Positions 34,215 through 42,820 of a stretch of DNA of 64,000 bases are shown in pieces. The stretch spans positions 372,001-436,000 of the forward strand of contig NZ_CP081150.1 of the NCBI RefSeq assembly GCF_019665765.1. The letters run 5' to 3'. How positions within the stretch are numbered: the first letter of the stretch is position 1; each line of letters opens with the position of its first letter. Both the position numbers and the translations under genes were made by a program. The notes under the pieces were generated by a model. It was not told where the DNA came from. It was given only the letters and a program-made list of their open reading frames with translations, and made no database searches. The DNA comes from Deefgea tanakiae (GTDB lineage: Bacteria; Pseudomonadota; Gammaproteobacteria; Burkholderiales; Chitinibacteraceae).

Positions 34215-37200
34215 ATGACTAACGATTCAAAATACAAATACATAAACCAAAGCATTGTTGAGCGAACTAACTGGGGTAGGCCTGAGATCCGAGCTGCCGC
34301 GATTGAAAAAGCCAATCAGTCTCTTGAGTATATTCAAACCCATTTCAGCCATCGTGAACTGGAAAACGTAAATTTCCTTATTCCAGAGCATCACATCTTG
34401 CGTCTAAAGGACGAGATTTTTGACTTATTCCCGTCATTTGCGAGTCTGTACCAGCAGAAAATTTTTATCCCGCCAACATTAAAATGGTTGCTCGACAAAA
34501 CGACAAATCCGAAGAGCTGGCGAAGGCTGTACAGGGCGAATGTGCTGCAAGCAGTTGAACTTGCCGCGCAAAAAGCAAAGCAGGTCGGTGGTGATTCAGG
34601 TCAGTCTTACGCCTCTAAGGCGGCAATTGCCCATAAGAAATTGCAAATCGATGCTCGTCGTCAGTTTGCTAAAAATCGAGTCCTATTCGACCCAAAAAAA
34701 GCGGCAAAATGTGTAATTACACAGCAAAAGCCGGATAAAAAATTTGCTGAATGGTATTGCCAATTGCTGGCAATGAAATTACTCGCCGAGCATCAAGGTT
34801 TGACTTGCGGGGGTATGATCACGATCAGCCTCCCTCCGGAGTATCACTCAAATCCCCAAAATGCCAAAGATGACTCTAGTCCCGTGAGATGGACTTCCGA
34901 GTATACGATCAAGCAGGGCGCAAAACTGATTACGGACTATTTCAATGCGGTCAAAGCTGCGTTATTGAAGCGAAAAATCAAATTGCTTGCCGTCAAAGTG
35001 GAGGAACCACAAGAGGATGGTACTCCACATTACCATATTGTCATTTGGTATAAGCCTGAATGGTTTGATGACATTAAGTACCAATTGGTGATGAATTTAC
35101 CAAGGCTATATGGCGATAGGTGCAAAATTACAGGGAAAGGTTTCAGCTTTAAAAACAATATAGGATTGGTTATTGCTACGCGTTCTGCTGATATTGTCCA
35201 GCGTAATGATAGCAAGTTGAAATATCAAATCAACAATAGGCAGGGGACTGTGTACGGCATTCACAATGACATGCCATCACAAGGCTATGCTTTTGATTTG
35301 AACAAAGGTGGCGGCGGGGTAAGGTTTGATTTGGGAGCAACCCCAAGCGGAATAATCCCACCTGAACAGCTTTCGCCAATATCTGGAATACAGTCTTTGA
35401 TTAGCTATTTGATTAAGTACATATCGAAAGGGCTTCCGAAGTCTGGAGAACTTACGGAAGATGTTCTGGCGGTGATGGCACATAGAAGTGCTCACGGACT
35501 GAAGGCGATGCAAGCATCGGGGATTCCTGATGGTTCGCTAGGTATTTGGGATGTGGCGTTGCATACGCCTGATCATATTTTAAAAACTTTGGAAGATAGG
35601 CAGACGAAAAATAAGCAAACTGAAATCTTGATCAATGTGATCAGGCATTGCAAAAAGCTTCCTTCGGCATGGTCGAACCCGAATGATGAAGTGCAGTTTC
35701 ATACTAGGCTCTTCGAGCTTTGGGTTTGGATGCTCGATAATGCGGATACGTACAAAATTGAAGTATTGAAAGATATTCAGATTGATAAATCACGTAGCAA
35801 GACCATTGGCCTAATGGTTTACAACGCGAAAACACTTGATCAGTTGATGCATAGTAGTTCTGCAAAAATTAAAGTCAGTCAGCTACAGAGGGAGATGAAA
35901 AGCTTACATAAAAAAGTGCTTGACTGGACGGAAGCTAAAAAGGACATCTCCTCTTTGCAGCAAGAGCTGTCAAAGAAAAGACTACAGCTTAATCAGCGTA
36001 AGCACAGGCTTCTTGTTCGAAAGAATAAGCAGAAATTAGCTATTGCAACTACGGTTAAGACCAAATTTGGCGATTATCAAATTACTACGAATAACCATCG
36101 TGATGGCTATATGACGTATTTAGAACAGCTACGTACATTGGCAACGGAATCTGATAATCAAAATAAGGGCGGTAATGTCGTGTCCGTTTTAAATGAGCCA
36201 AATTATACAAGTGTGGGGCAAGACTCAGTTTTAACAATCAATCATACACAATCGTTGATTGCACATGCAGTTCTCGGTACGTGCGCTGATTCAGATTTAG
36301 CTCAGCAGGTTGCTATTCATGCGCCTATTGGTAAAAACCATGCAATTATGGCTGCAGCGGGTTCGGGAAAGACTTATGTGCTAATCCAAAGAGTGCAAAT
36401 CATGATGAAAGCTGGGGTATCTGCTTCATCAATACTTGTCACGACGTACACAAATGAAGCGGCTGACGAATTAAAGAAAAGATTGGCTCGATTTGGAATA
36501 ACAAGAGTGAGAGTTGGGACTTTGCATTCTATAGCCGGATCGTTGCTTACAGAGCATGGTAGCTCTAAAAGTGTTATTGGGTATGATCAACTTATTGAAC
36601 AAGCAGCCAAAATTGCGGTGCCAAGATTTCATATCCTCGCTGATGAAGCTCAAGACTTAGACGCCAATCAATGGCAGTTGCTGCAAGCGATGGGAATGTC
36701 GATCTACGCAGTTGGCGATACAAGGCAATCTATCTATGGATGGAGAGGGGCGAACTCTGCCCAGTTCACTGATTTCCTTCATTCCTGCGGGAGTGACTTT
36801 TTCGGTACATCTGGTCGTATTGTGATGGCGCACAGCAGAAGGTCATGCGCCGCTATTATTGGGCTTGCCAACAGGCTTTCGGAGCAATATACGCCTTCTG
36901 TTGCGATAAAGCAGGGAGGCTCAGTAATTACCAAGCAGTGTAAAAATGAGGCCTCTGAGCATGAGCAGATATTTGCCTTCGTTAAGGATAGTCAGGGTAA
37001 ATCATTGGTGGTAACGAGAAGCAATACTGAGCGATTGCATATCAAAAAACGTCTGTGGTCAAAAGGCTTACTGGACAAAGCTGACGTTATGACTATTCAT
37101 GCGGCAAAAGGAGCGGAAGCCGACAATGTTGTTCTGCGTTGTGGACAAAGGAAACGTGCAGAAGTCGATGGTCTTGAAACAACGAACGAATGGTACGTGC

Positions 37201-37277
37201 GTATCACAAGAGCAAAGACGAATTTGTTGATTACTGCGGTGGGGGGCTTACCGGTAGCGATTTCGAAGGCTTTATAA
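34215..37277 (+). CDS. Fusion of a phage gpA-type HUH replication endonuclease with a UvrD-type SF1A helicase
   Basis: 1020 residues, strong ribosome site GGAGGGG. Residues 180-420 carry the HUH nickase of the Phage_GPA type: E-P-Q-E-D-G-T-P-H-Y-H (metal-binding H272 and H274), like E-P-H-H-D-x-T-P-H-W-H in P2 gpA, and a double tyrosine Y-L-I-K-Y (Y398, Y402) as in gpA and phiX174 A. Residues about 555-612 are a K/E/Q-rich coiled coil. Residues 690-1020 are a compact UvrD/Rep helicase: A-A-A-G-S-G-K-T (K719), T-T-Y-T-N-E-A-A, Walker B A-D-E-A-Q-D (809-814), V-G-D-T-R-Q-S-I-Y-G-W-R-G (from 833), M-T-I-H-A-A-K-G (from 959) and R-I-T-R-A-K-T. No 2B-sized insertion is evident. It would nick, stay covalently bound and unwind 3'-5' for rolling-circle replication. 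No frameshift or internal stop is seen. Confidence 0.85.
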   Translation: MTNDSKYKYINQSIVERTNWGRPEIRAAAIEKANQSLEYIQTHFSHRELENVNFLIPEHHILRLKDEIFDLFPSFASLYQQKIFIPPTLKWLLDKTTNPKSWRRLYRANVLQAVELAAQKAKQVGGDSGQSYASKAAIAHKKLQIDARRQFAKNRVLFDPKKAAKCVITQQKPDKKFAEWYCQLLAMKLLAEHQGLTCGGMITISLPPEYHSNPQNAKDDSSPVRWTSEYTIKQGAKLITDYFNAVKAALLKRKIKLLAVKVEEPQEDGTPHYHIVIWYKPEWFDDIKYQLVMNLPRLYGDRCKITGKGFSFKNNIGLVIATRSADIVQRNDSKLKYQINNRQGTVYGIHNDMPSQGYAFDLNKGGGGVRFDLGATPSGIIPPEQLSPISGIQSLISYLIKYISKGLPKSGELTEDVLAVMAHRSAHGLKAMQASGIPDGSLGIWDVALHTPDHILKTLEDRQTKNKQTEILINVIRHCKKLPSAWSNPNDEVQFHTRLFELWVWMLDNADTYKIEVLKDIQIDKSRSKTIGLMVYNAKTLDQLMHSSSAKIKVSQLQREMKSLHKKVLDWTEAKKDISSLQQELSKKRLQLNQRKHRLLVRKNKQKLAIATTVKTKFGDYQITTNNHRDGYMTYLEQLRTLATESDNQNKGGNVVSVLNEPNYTSVGQDSVLTINHTQSLIAHAVLGTCADSDLAQQVAIHAPIGKNHAIMAAAGSGKTYVLIQRVQIMMKAGVSASSILVTTYTNEAADELKKRLARFGITRVRVGTLHSIAGSLLTEHGSSKSVIGYDQLIEQAAKIAVPRFHILADEAQDLDANQWQLLQAMGMSIYAVGDTRQSIYGWRGANSAQFTDFLHSCGSDFFGTSGRIVMAHSRRSCAAIIGLANRLSEQYTPSVAIKQGGSVITKQCKNEASEHEQIFAFVKDSQGKSLVVTRSNTERLHIKKRLWSKGLLDKADVMTIHAAKGAEADNVVLRCGQRKRAEVDGLETTNEWYVRITRAKTNLLITAVGGLPVAISKAL

Positions 37278-37463
37278 AAAGTAATTTGGGTGCTTTTTTG
37301 TAAAAAGAGCCCATGCTTACGTACTCTTGGCCAGTTAGCTATCCGTTCTTATCGGATATCGGCGCTAGCAACTGATGCATTTATTCAGTGCTTGAGAGGC
37401 AACACCCGACCCACTGCTGATGCTAATGCATCGAGACCACGAGTGGCTAGTTGGGAAGTAAAG

Positions 37464-37494
37464 CTGCCGCTCAGAGTGCAACTCTCAGCGGCAG
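37464..37494. repeat. Long hairpin downstream of the HUH-helicase gene
   Basis: Arms 37464-37477 and 37481-37494 pair over 14 bp with one C-C mismatch and a 3-nt loop. No T-run follows, unlike terminators elsewhere in the window. It sits in the 274-bp gap between the convergent helicase-fusion and ImmA/IrrE genes. Confidence 0.65.
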
Positions 37495-37551
37495 TGCCTC
37501 GGCCTTAGCAGAAATTTTCGCGAGGCTCGACATTGTCTAGTCGTCAAAAAA

Positions 37552-38667
37552 CTACATTTTATCCCGCGAGGAGCGAACTGCAGTCAAGGAAATCACGTTA
37601 TTTATTTTCGGTGTCTGGAATGCAGAGTCACCAACAAATTCAGCTAGAATCTCTGGAGTTACTCCCAAGACAAAAGCCAAATCACTTATAGAAACGCCAA
37701 GCTTTTCATTTAGTGCAGCAATTGCCTTGTGAATTAATTGAGGTTGCTCAACCAGAATAAGGTCATCTCCTTCCTCTTTAGTAGCTTCTCCTTTTCTTTT
37801 TAATCTTATCACTCCCGTCTTGTACTGTTCTTCAGTTAGAAGTCCAAGTTGTTTCGCTCGATATAGAATCGCAGCCTTGCTAACCTTCCAAGTCTGCTTG
37901 AACTCTGAAATACCAGCCCAGTCAATTCGACCACTTTTGGGTCGAGGAAATAAACTCGCCATCGAGATGCGTGGAAGCAGGAGAGCAGAGGCAAAACGAT
38001 TTGCCTCTGACTCTGTAACACGATCTCCAGTAACAACTCCCTCGTGCATGACCAAGTGCCCCACTTCGTGCGCAATGTCAAAACGAAGGCGGCATGGAGA
38101 CTCTTTGGCCAAACTACGAACAATTATTGGTCGTTTAAGAGGAATAGAAAGAGCATCTATTTCTGTTGATATCGAGTCAAAAGAAGTAACAAATGCACCC
38201 ATGCGTTCAGCCAGTCGAGTCATATTGGCAATAGGGCCGAAACCCAGTCCCCATTCTGTTCTGCATCGTTCTGCTGCTCGTTCGATATCTTCTGTGCTTG
38301 CAACTCTTATCGAAGGAAATGCAACGGGTGGCAAAGTTAGTTCTGAATCAAGAAAATCTACCAATCTCCTAAACACCTCAGCTTTAGCAAGAGCAGCAAG
38401 CTTTGTTGAAACTTTGGTGGAGGATAATTTACGAAAATGTACTTTCTCTTCGCCAATCAGCGGGATCGACTTAGGAATAAAAAAAGATGGCAAAACCCCT
38501 AGAGATTTTGCCAAAGCTTCATTCAATTCATCGGTTGGCTCAGTACTACCCATTTCTAGCTTATGAATATATTGTCGAGTTTTTCCTGTTTGCTCGGCAA
38601 CATAGTCAAGAGAGAAACCATGAAACAGTCTGGCCAATCTCAAATTTGACCCATCAAAGGATTTCAT
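37552..38667 (-). CDS. XRE regulator fused to an ImmA/IrrE metallopeptidase
   Basis: 371 residues. An N-terminal Cro/CI HTH (R-L-A-R-L-F-H-G-F-S-L-D-Y-V-A-E-Q-T and Q-Y-I-H-K-L-E-M-G) is joined to an ImmA/IrrE zinc peptidase with H-E-V-G-H (H200-H204) and a downstream E-S-E-A-N-R-F-A. ImmA/IrrE enzymes cleave repressors or partners to switch on element or stress genes, and XRE-COG2856 proteins recur in toxin-antitoxin-like pairs. The gene lies 12 bp downstream of the 198-residue partner. The HTH probably binds the ACTGGTTGACAA repeats upstream of the operon. Confidence 0.85.
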   Translation of the reverse strand: MKSFDGSNLRLARLFHGFSLDYVAEQTGKTRQYIHKLEMGSTEPTDELNEALAKSLGVLPSFFIPKSIPLIGEEKVHFRKLSSTKVSTKLAALAKAEVFRRLVDFLDSELTLPPVAFPSIRVASTEDIERAAERCRTEWGLGFGPIANMTRLAERMGAFVTSFDSISTEIDALSIPLKRPIIVRSLAKESPCRLRFDIAHEVGHLVMHEGVVTGDRVTESEANRFASALLLPRISMASLFPRPKSGRIDWAGISEFKQTWKVSKAAILYRAKQLGLLTEEQYKTGVIRLKRKGEATKEEGDDLILVEQPQLIHKAIAALNEKLGVSISDLAFVLGVTPEILAEFVGDSAFQTPKINNVISLTAVRSSRDKM

Positions 38668-38679
38668 AGCATCACTTCA

Positions 38680-39276
38680 TTACTCTGAACCGGTATTTTT
38701 TTCTTCTTTCCGGTATTGTTTCCCTACTTCAATCTCATCAAGCATAATTTCAACTGACTCTGGTGCAGTTGAATCGACAGATTGAAGAACTGTTACCCTG
38801 TCACCATAAACCCAGTGACTAACTGGTTCTTCAAAATCATTGTATCCAATGAAATGAACACGAGCCTCTTCCTCATCATTTTCTGGTTTCTCTATTACAA
38901 AACGATGGAGACTTGGAATGTCCGAACTAGGCGCAAAAAGACAATCAACTGCATTGTGTCTGAAAAAGCCTCGTTTCTTTGGGCTATCAGGATTGTCTGA
39001 GAAAAATCGAACAGGTATACCATTAATCTCAAACGTTAGATCCATGTTTGGATTAGTTAGCTTCAGCCAAGAATAACGACCCGAAACGCACATCTCAGTG
39101 AGACGATTCTTTTGACGAGCAAAGGTAGTAGTGCCTCTTGAATAGTTATCATCTAGTGGTGTGCTGAGCTGCTTTTCTGTGTCATAAAGAACATTCAAGA
39201 GTTCAGTTGCAACCACGCGAAGGCAGTTTTCTTCAAGGCTGGGAAGAAGCTCCCAAGGAAGTCGAGTATCTGCCAT
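38680..39276 (-). CDS. Uncharacterised partner of the XRE-ImmA/IrrE protein
   Basis: 198 residues from the ATG at 39276 (M-A-D-T-R-L-P-W-E-L-L), with GGAG 8-9 nt upstream. Composition is mixed alpha/beta, acidic at the C-terminus (E-K-P-E-N-D-E-E-E-A), without signal peptide. A central segment (D-L-T-F-E-I-N-G-I-P-V-R-F-F-S-D-N-P) resembles a beta-sandwich edge. No family recognised. It is the first gene of the two-gene operon; as in other XRE-ImmA pairs, it could be a toxin or the peptidase substrate. Confidence 0.65.
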   Translation of the reverse strand: MADTRLPWELLPSLEENCLRVVATELLNVLYDTEKQLSTPLDDNYSRGTTTFARQKNRLTEMCVSGRYSWLKLTNPNMDLTFEINGIPVRFFSDNPDSPKKRGFFRHNAVDCLFAPSSDIPSLHRFVIEKPENDEEEARVHFIGYNDFEEPVSHWVYGDRVTVLQSVDSTAPESVEIMLDEIEVGKQYRKEEKNTGSE

Positions 39277-39310
39277 GCGCAACATCTCCAATTGGTGCAG
39301 GTTTTAGTGT

Positions 39311-39356
39311 TTGTCAACCAGTATAATGGTGCAACTTCAATAGATTGTCAACCAGT
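39311..39356 (-). promoter_or_regulatory. Promoter with paired operators for the ImmA/IrrE operon
   Basis: Two exact 12-bp copies of ACTGGTTGACAA (minus strand) at 39345-39356 and 39311-39322. The first contains a perfect TTGACA -35 (39346-39351), with CATTAT as a -10 candidate 17 bp downstream. The second copy begins within a few bases after the -10. A repressor bound to both would occlude the promoter, fitting autoregulation by the XRE domain. Confidence 0.6.
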
Positions 39357-39493
39357 TATATAGTAAACCTGTAGTGGCACACTGATTTCGGCCAGAGAAA
39401 AGAAATGCATAGGTTCTGACTGGCCGCTTTGGCCGAGGTGTGGTGAATAAAATTTCGCACATGCTGATTGAGTTGCCAGCTTCCAATATGGAT

Positions 39494-41029
39494 CTAAATG
39501 ACACCATCCAAGCAAGGGTAGCATACAGCTTCAATCGCATCTTTAAGCATGGGGAGCGATGTTTGATTCGCGTAAATGCCTGAATTGACCCCTGTCGGAG
39601 CATGGCCTGAGGCGGCTTCTCGAATTTCCTCGACTACACCATTATCTTTCATTGATTGATTAAAGTTTTTGCGTAGGCTGTGAAAAACCTTGTCGGGGTC
39701 ATCGATGCCGTACCGTAATTTGTATCTGCCAAACCATGTAGATGTTGCGCCACCCCACTTGTTTTTCTCTGTCCACGTCAATTCTGGAAATAGTCGCTCT
39801 GTTTTGGGTTGTGAGCTGACATAGTCAAGTAAACCCAGCTGGATTAATTTTGAGTGAAGCGGAGTAAGTCGCTCGCTGTGCTCAGTTTTAATGCTTTGAT
39901 CATCATCGGCTTCTTCTTGTACGCTGAAGCACCAAATGCCTTCATGTTGCGCAATATCTGCGACAAGTAACTGACAAGCTTCATTAAGCCTCAGACCCGC
40001 ATAGAGTCCGAGCAGCGGAACCCAATACTGTGCTGGGTGCTTGATGTCGAATTTAAGATGATTTGGCGTGAACAGGGTCACAAGTTCAGTGTCACTGAAG
40101 GGTTTATATATTTTCCTCTGCTTGTTTCGCTTGTCGTTTTTCTTGAAGCGAACACCTTCAAACGGTGATCGTTTGAAGTAGGTCAGGGCAGAGTTTGAGC
40201 TGAAGATATCCAGCACGGTCAGCCATTTACGTTTTATCGTGGTGAATGAAAGTGTACCTGCCTGCTCTCTGGCTTGGTCAATTTCAGTTTTCCAGTCTGG
40301 GGTCAGTGTGAATTTTTGAGGTAATTGCTGGATTAAGGTAAATAGCTCATGGACACGCTCGTCTGTTACGTCCGAGCACACTGCTTCCGCTCCAAAGAAC
40401 CCAGTCAAGATGCCATAAATGACTTCCTTCAATGAGGTGATTTGTGCAACACCAACGCCAGACAGCGTTTTTTCTTCAATGTACATCTCGTAAATTTTGC
40501 TGAGCTTGCCGTCTTGTTTAATGTTCATCTCTACACTTTTCAGTGTTTTGACCAAATCACTGACTAACTGATTCGAAGTGGGTTGAGCCGCCGCTCGTCT
40601 TTGCTCTTCCTCATGCTTAGCAGCCATAAATGCCATGCCATCACGGCGAGCTTCTAACTGTTCGTAATGACGAGTAAATGTAGCGTGTTCGGCATCAATT
40701 GCTGTCATTTCTTCTTGGCTTGGCTCTGTGTCTGCTTCTGGTGCAGGAGCAGTCCAACCTTCCCAGAAGGTACCATTTTGCATCGCTGCAACATTAGCAT
40801 CCTGCATTTCTTGTGCAAGCATTTCTTCAACGGTTGGAATTGATTTTGCCATATTGAGTATCAGCCTTTGGAAGTCTAGCTGAATTTTCGCACATCTAAT
40901 GATTGCAGTCCTGCGGTCGGATGTCCGTAGTGACTTCCATATCTCAGTTTTTTTGAAGCGGCTGATTAATGTACTGGGGATACGGCAACGGAAATAATAA
41001 ATCCCATTGCGTTTCGTGAGATAGCTCAT
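39494..41029 (-). CDS. Tyrosine recombinase, island 2 integrase
   Basis: 511 residues from the ATG at 41029 (M-S-Y-L-T-K-R-N-G-I-Y-Y-F-R-C-R-I-P), the usual DUF6538-type N-terminus; the upstream extension crosses the arm repeats. Catalytic residues: R in Y-A-G-L-R-L-N-E-A-C-Q-L, H-S-L-R-K, a downstream S-G-H-A-P-T-G and Y in S-G-I-Y-A-N-Q. A Q/E-rich middle segment separates the N-terminal and core-binding domains. It lies about 120 bp from the right tRNA-Ser and reads inward, so it should integrate the island at tRNA-Ser. Confidence 0.9.
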   Translation of the reverse strand: MSYLTKRNGIYYFRCRIPSTLISRFKKTEIWKSLRTSDRRTAIIRCAKIQLDFQRLILNMAKSIPTVEEMLAQEMQDANVAAMQNGTFWEGWTAPAPEADTEPSQEEMTAIDAEHATFTRHYEQLEARRDGMAFMAAKHEEEQRRAAAQPTSNQLVSDLVKTLKSVEMNIKQDGKLSKIYEMYIEEKTLSGVGVAQITSLKEVIYGILTGFFGAEAVCSDVTDERVHELFTLIQQLPQKFTLTPDWKTEIDQAREQAGTLSFTTIKRKWLTVLDIFSSNSALTYFKRSPFEGVRFKKNDKRNKQRKIYKPFSDTELVTLFTPNHLKFDIKHPAQYWVPLLGLYAGLRLNEACQLLVADIAQHEGIWCFSVQEEADDDQSIKTEHSERLTPLHSKLIQLGLLDYVSSQPKTERLFPELTWTEKNKWGGATSTWFGRYKLRYGIDDPDKVFHSLRKNFNQSMKDNGVVEEIREAASGHAPTGVNSGIYANQTSLPMLKDAIEAVCYPCLDGVI

Positions 41030-41043
41030 GTTTCGCGATCCTT

Positions 41044-41076
41044 TGTGTAGCACGTTGCGTAGCACCGTGTGTAACA
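41044..41076. repeat. Right-end arm-site candidates
   Basis: TGTGTAGCA (41044-41052), TGCGTAGCA (41056-41064) and TGTGTAACA (41068-41076), spaced 12 bp apart and immediately upstream of the integrase start. They match the left-end repeats at 25437-25479. Confidence 0.65.
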
Positions 41077-41105
41077 AATTCAGCGAGAGAAATTTTAGGC
41101 AATAA

Positions 41106-41130
41106 AAAAGCCCTGATTCCTCAAGGCCTT
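41106..41130 (-). terminator. Terminator-like hairpin after the right tRNA-Ser
   Basis: On the minus strand GCCTTGA pairs with TCAGGGC through one G-T pair around a 4-nt loop, followed by six T. It resembles but is not identical to the left terminator at 25191-25218. Confidence 0.7.
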
Positions 41131-41149
41131 AGTATTTTATTCAAGTATT

Positions 41150-41239
41150 TGGCGGAAGCGCAGAGATTCGAACTCTGGGAGGACTCACATCCTCGACGGT
41201 TTTCAAGACCGCTGCCTTAAACCACTCAGCCACGCTTCC
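41150..41239 (-). tRNA. tRNA-Ser (anticodon TGA), right copy
   Basis: Identical to 25228-25317 over all 90 nt. Upstream on the minus strand is a credible promoter, GAGACA then 17 bp then TATTAT, so this copy probably keeps the ancestral chromosomal promoter. Confidence 0.95.
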
Positions 41240-41305
41240 GTTTCTTGAACAGGTGCGCATAATAGCAAGCTTTCGCGCCCTTGTCTCGTTTTTTTGTAAT
41301 AAATC

Positions 41306-42820
41306 TTATAATTTTTCTAAAACAGCAAAATTAGCCAGTGATGCGTTAGCCGTATGTTCGATTGCAGGCGAAAGACGAATGCGATAACTCTTGCCTTGCG
41401 CGGCTAGGCGGAACTCACGATTGTCGGCAAAAAAAGCCTGTGGCAGGACTAGGAAGCGGCTTTGATTAATTGATGTATTTTCTGGTGAATACACACCAAA
41501 AAAGCTGCGGTTGCCAAGTAGCGGTGTGAGCTCAACGATAATTGGCGTTTGTGAAATAGTTTCGATCCCCACATTCACTTGGCCATCGCGTTTTTTAGTG
41601 ATACGGCGAACAATACCGACCGACACTGGATTCATTCCCACGCCGTCTAGACCAATAATTTCTCCGACTTGTAGTTCATCATCTCGGGTGGTTTGATAAT
41701 TCACACCAATACCGGTGGTGCTTTCGTTATCGATGCTCCAGCGTGAATGAGTGTCGGTAGCTGTATCTCCACGAAGATGTCCAATCACATCATCTAAGCC
41801 GCAGGTGACTTTTATGGTTTTTTGCGTTGAGTGGCGCTCTGCTTTACGAACTGGGGCTGGCGTGTCGCGCGACCAAAGGTTAATGAGGTGTTGCATTAAA
41901 TCGATATTGGCGGCTTGATTTGATTCTGCTGGTAAACCAAGTTCAACGGGGTCTTCGCCTTGTTGCAGTTTTTCTATGGTTTCTTTGATGTGTAGCGTTA
42001 AGGTTTCAGTAAACCAATAGCGCCAATTTTCACCAACCATGTCACGACGCAGGCGCTTTGGTGGCGTAGAGCCTGCAATATTGATTGCAAACAGCTGGCG
42101 ATTGGGTTTTATTTGGCTTTCTAGATCGACACGACTGGCCCAGCGTTTTAGCCATTGGGTGACTAGATCGATTTGTGCGGGTTGTAGTTTTTCTGGAATA
42201 GCCAACGACAGCATTAGCAATTGCATGAATTCACGTCGAATGTCGGTGATTTCGGCATTCGGGTAGGGCTGCAGCGGTTGTGTGGCAAAGCCTTTTTGTT
42301 CGGCAAATAAGTAGAGGCGATTCAAATTGCGCCAAGTGCGGCTGTCCATTTCCATGTAACGCAGGTAGGCCCAGCGCGCTTGTTCGGAAAAGTACATTAA
42401 TCCACGTAGCGTAAAGAGTTGTAGTTCTTTGTCGAGTCCGCGTGGCGCATTTTGCGTGGCTTGTTTAATACAAAGGCGGTAGCCATCGCCCATATCATTC
42501 CAGAACGCTAATAGAGTAGGGAGCACTTGCTTGGGAGTTGCGCCGTCGTCCAGTGCATTTCCTTGATAGATGGCGACTAAGTGATCTTGCAGGCTACGCG
42601 CTTTCTCATCGAGATAGGGAATGGTTTTAAAGCGTTCTTTGATATTGGTACGCGGATTGCTGTTGATTTGCTGCAATGCTTTGATGATTTCGATCTGCGC
42701 TTGCAAAATATCGCTCTCTGGCAGCTCTTTCATCATCACTGTGGCTGATTTTAAATCGTAGACACCCTCGTTCTTGCTATTGCCGAGGATGGCGCTGATG
42801 AGACTTTTGAAATCAAACAT
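41306..42820 (-). CDS. Uncharacterised 504-residue cytoplasmic protein
   Basis: No signal peptide. The first 380 residues are mostly helical (D-I-L-Q-A-Q-I-E-I-I-K-A-L-Q-Q-I). The C-terminal 120 are beta-rich, with Q-V-G-E-I-I-G-L-D-G and G-I-V-R-R-I-T-K-K-R-D-G-Q-V-N-V-G-I-E, which resembles a PilZ-like barrel, but the canonical RxxxR c-di-GMP motif is not obvious. It lies outside the island, between tRNA-Ser and ybiT, and looks like a backbone gene. Function unknown. Confidence 0.65.
   Translation of the reverse strand: MFDFKSLISAILGNSKNEGVYDLKSATVMMKELPESDILQAQIEIIKALQQINSNPRTNIKERFKTIPYLDEKARSLQDHLVAIYQGNALDDGATPKQVLPTLLAFWNDMGDGYRLCIKQATQNAPRGLDKELQLFTLRGLMYFSEQARWAYLRYMEMDSRTWRNLNRLYLFAEQKGFATQPLQPYPNAEITDIRREFMQLLMLSLAIPEKLQPAQIDLVTQWLKRWASRVDLESQIKPNRQLFAINIAGSTPPKRLRRDMVGENWRYWFTETLTLHIKETIEKLQQGEDPVELGLPAESNQAANIDLMQHLINLWSRDTPAPVRKAERHSTQKTIKVTCGLDDVIGHLRGDTATDTHSRWSIDNESTTGIGVNYQTTRDDELQVGEIIGLDGVGMNPVSVGIVRRITKKRDGQVNVGIETISQTPIIVELTPLLGNRSFFGVYSPENTSINQSRFLVLPQAFFADNREFRLAAQGKSYRIRLSPAIEHTANASLANFAVLEKL

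Larger units (their letters stand above)
25228..41239. mobile_element. Genomic island 2, integrated at tRNA-Ser
   Basis: About 15.8 kb lies between two identical complete tRNA-Ser genes, with a tyrosine recombinase adjacent to the right copy and reading inward. TGTGTAGCA-type repeats near both ends are probable arm sites. Gene content is accessory: Sel1-repeat and lipoprotein cargo, ArdA, an HUH-helicase replication protein, an XRE-ImmA/IrrE operon. The flanks (recQ, and the 504-residue protein with ybiT) are backbone. The cargo at 26.3-30 kb is clearly more AT-rich than the flanking chromosome. Confidence 0.85.

Noticed and set aside
37464-37494. An integron attC site.
   Set aside because: No RYYYAAC/GTTRRRY core pairs flank the stem, and the stem is too short; no integrase of the integron type nearby.
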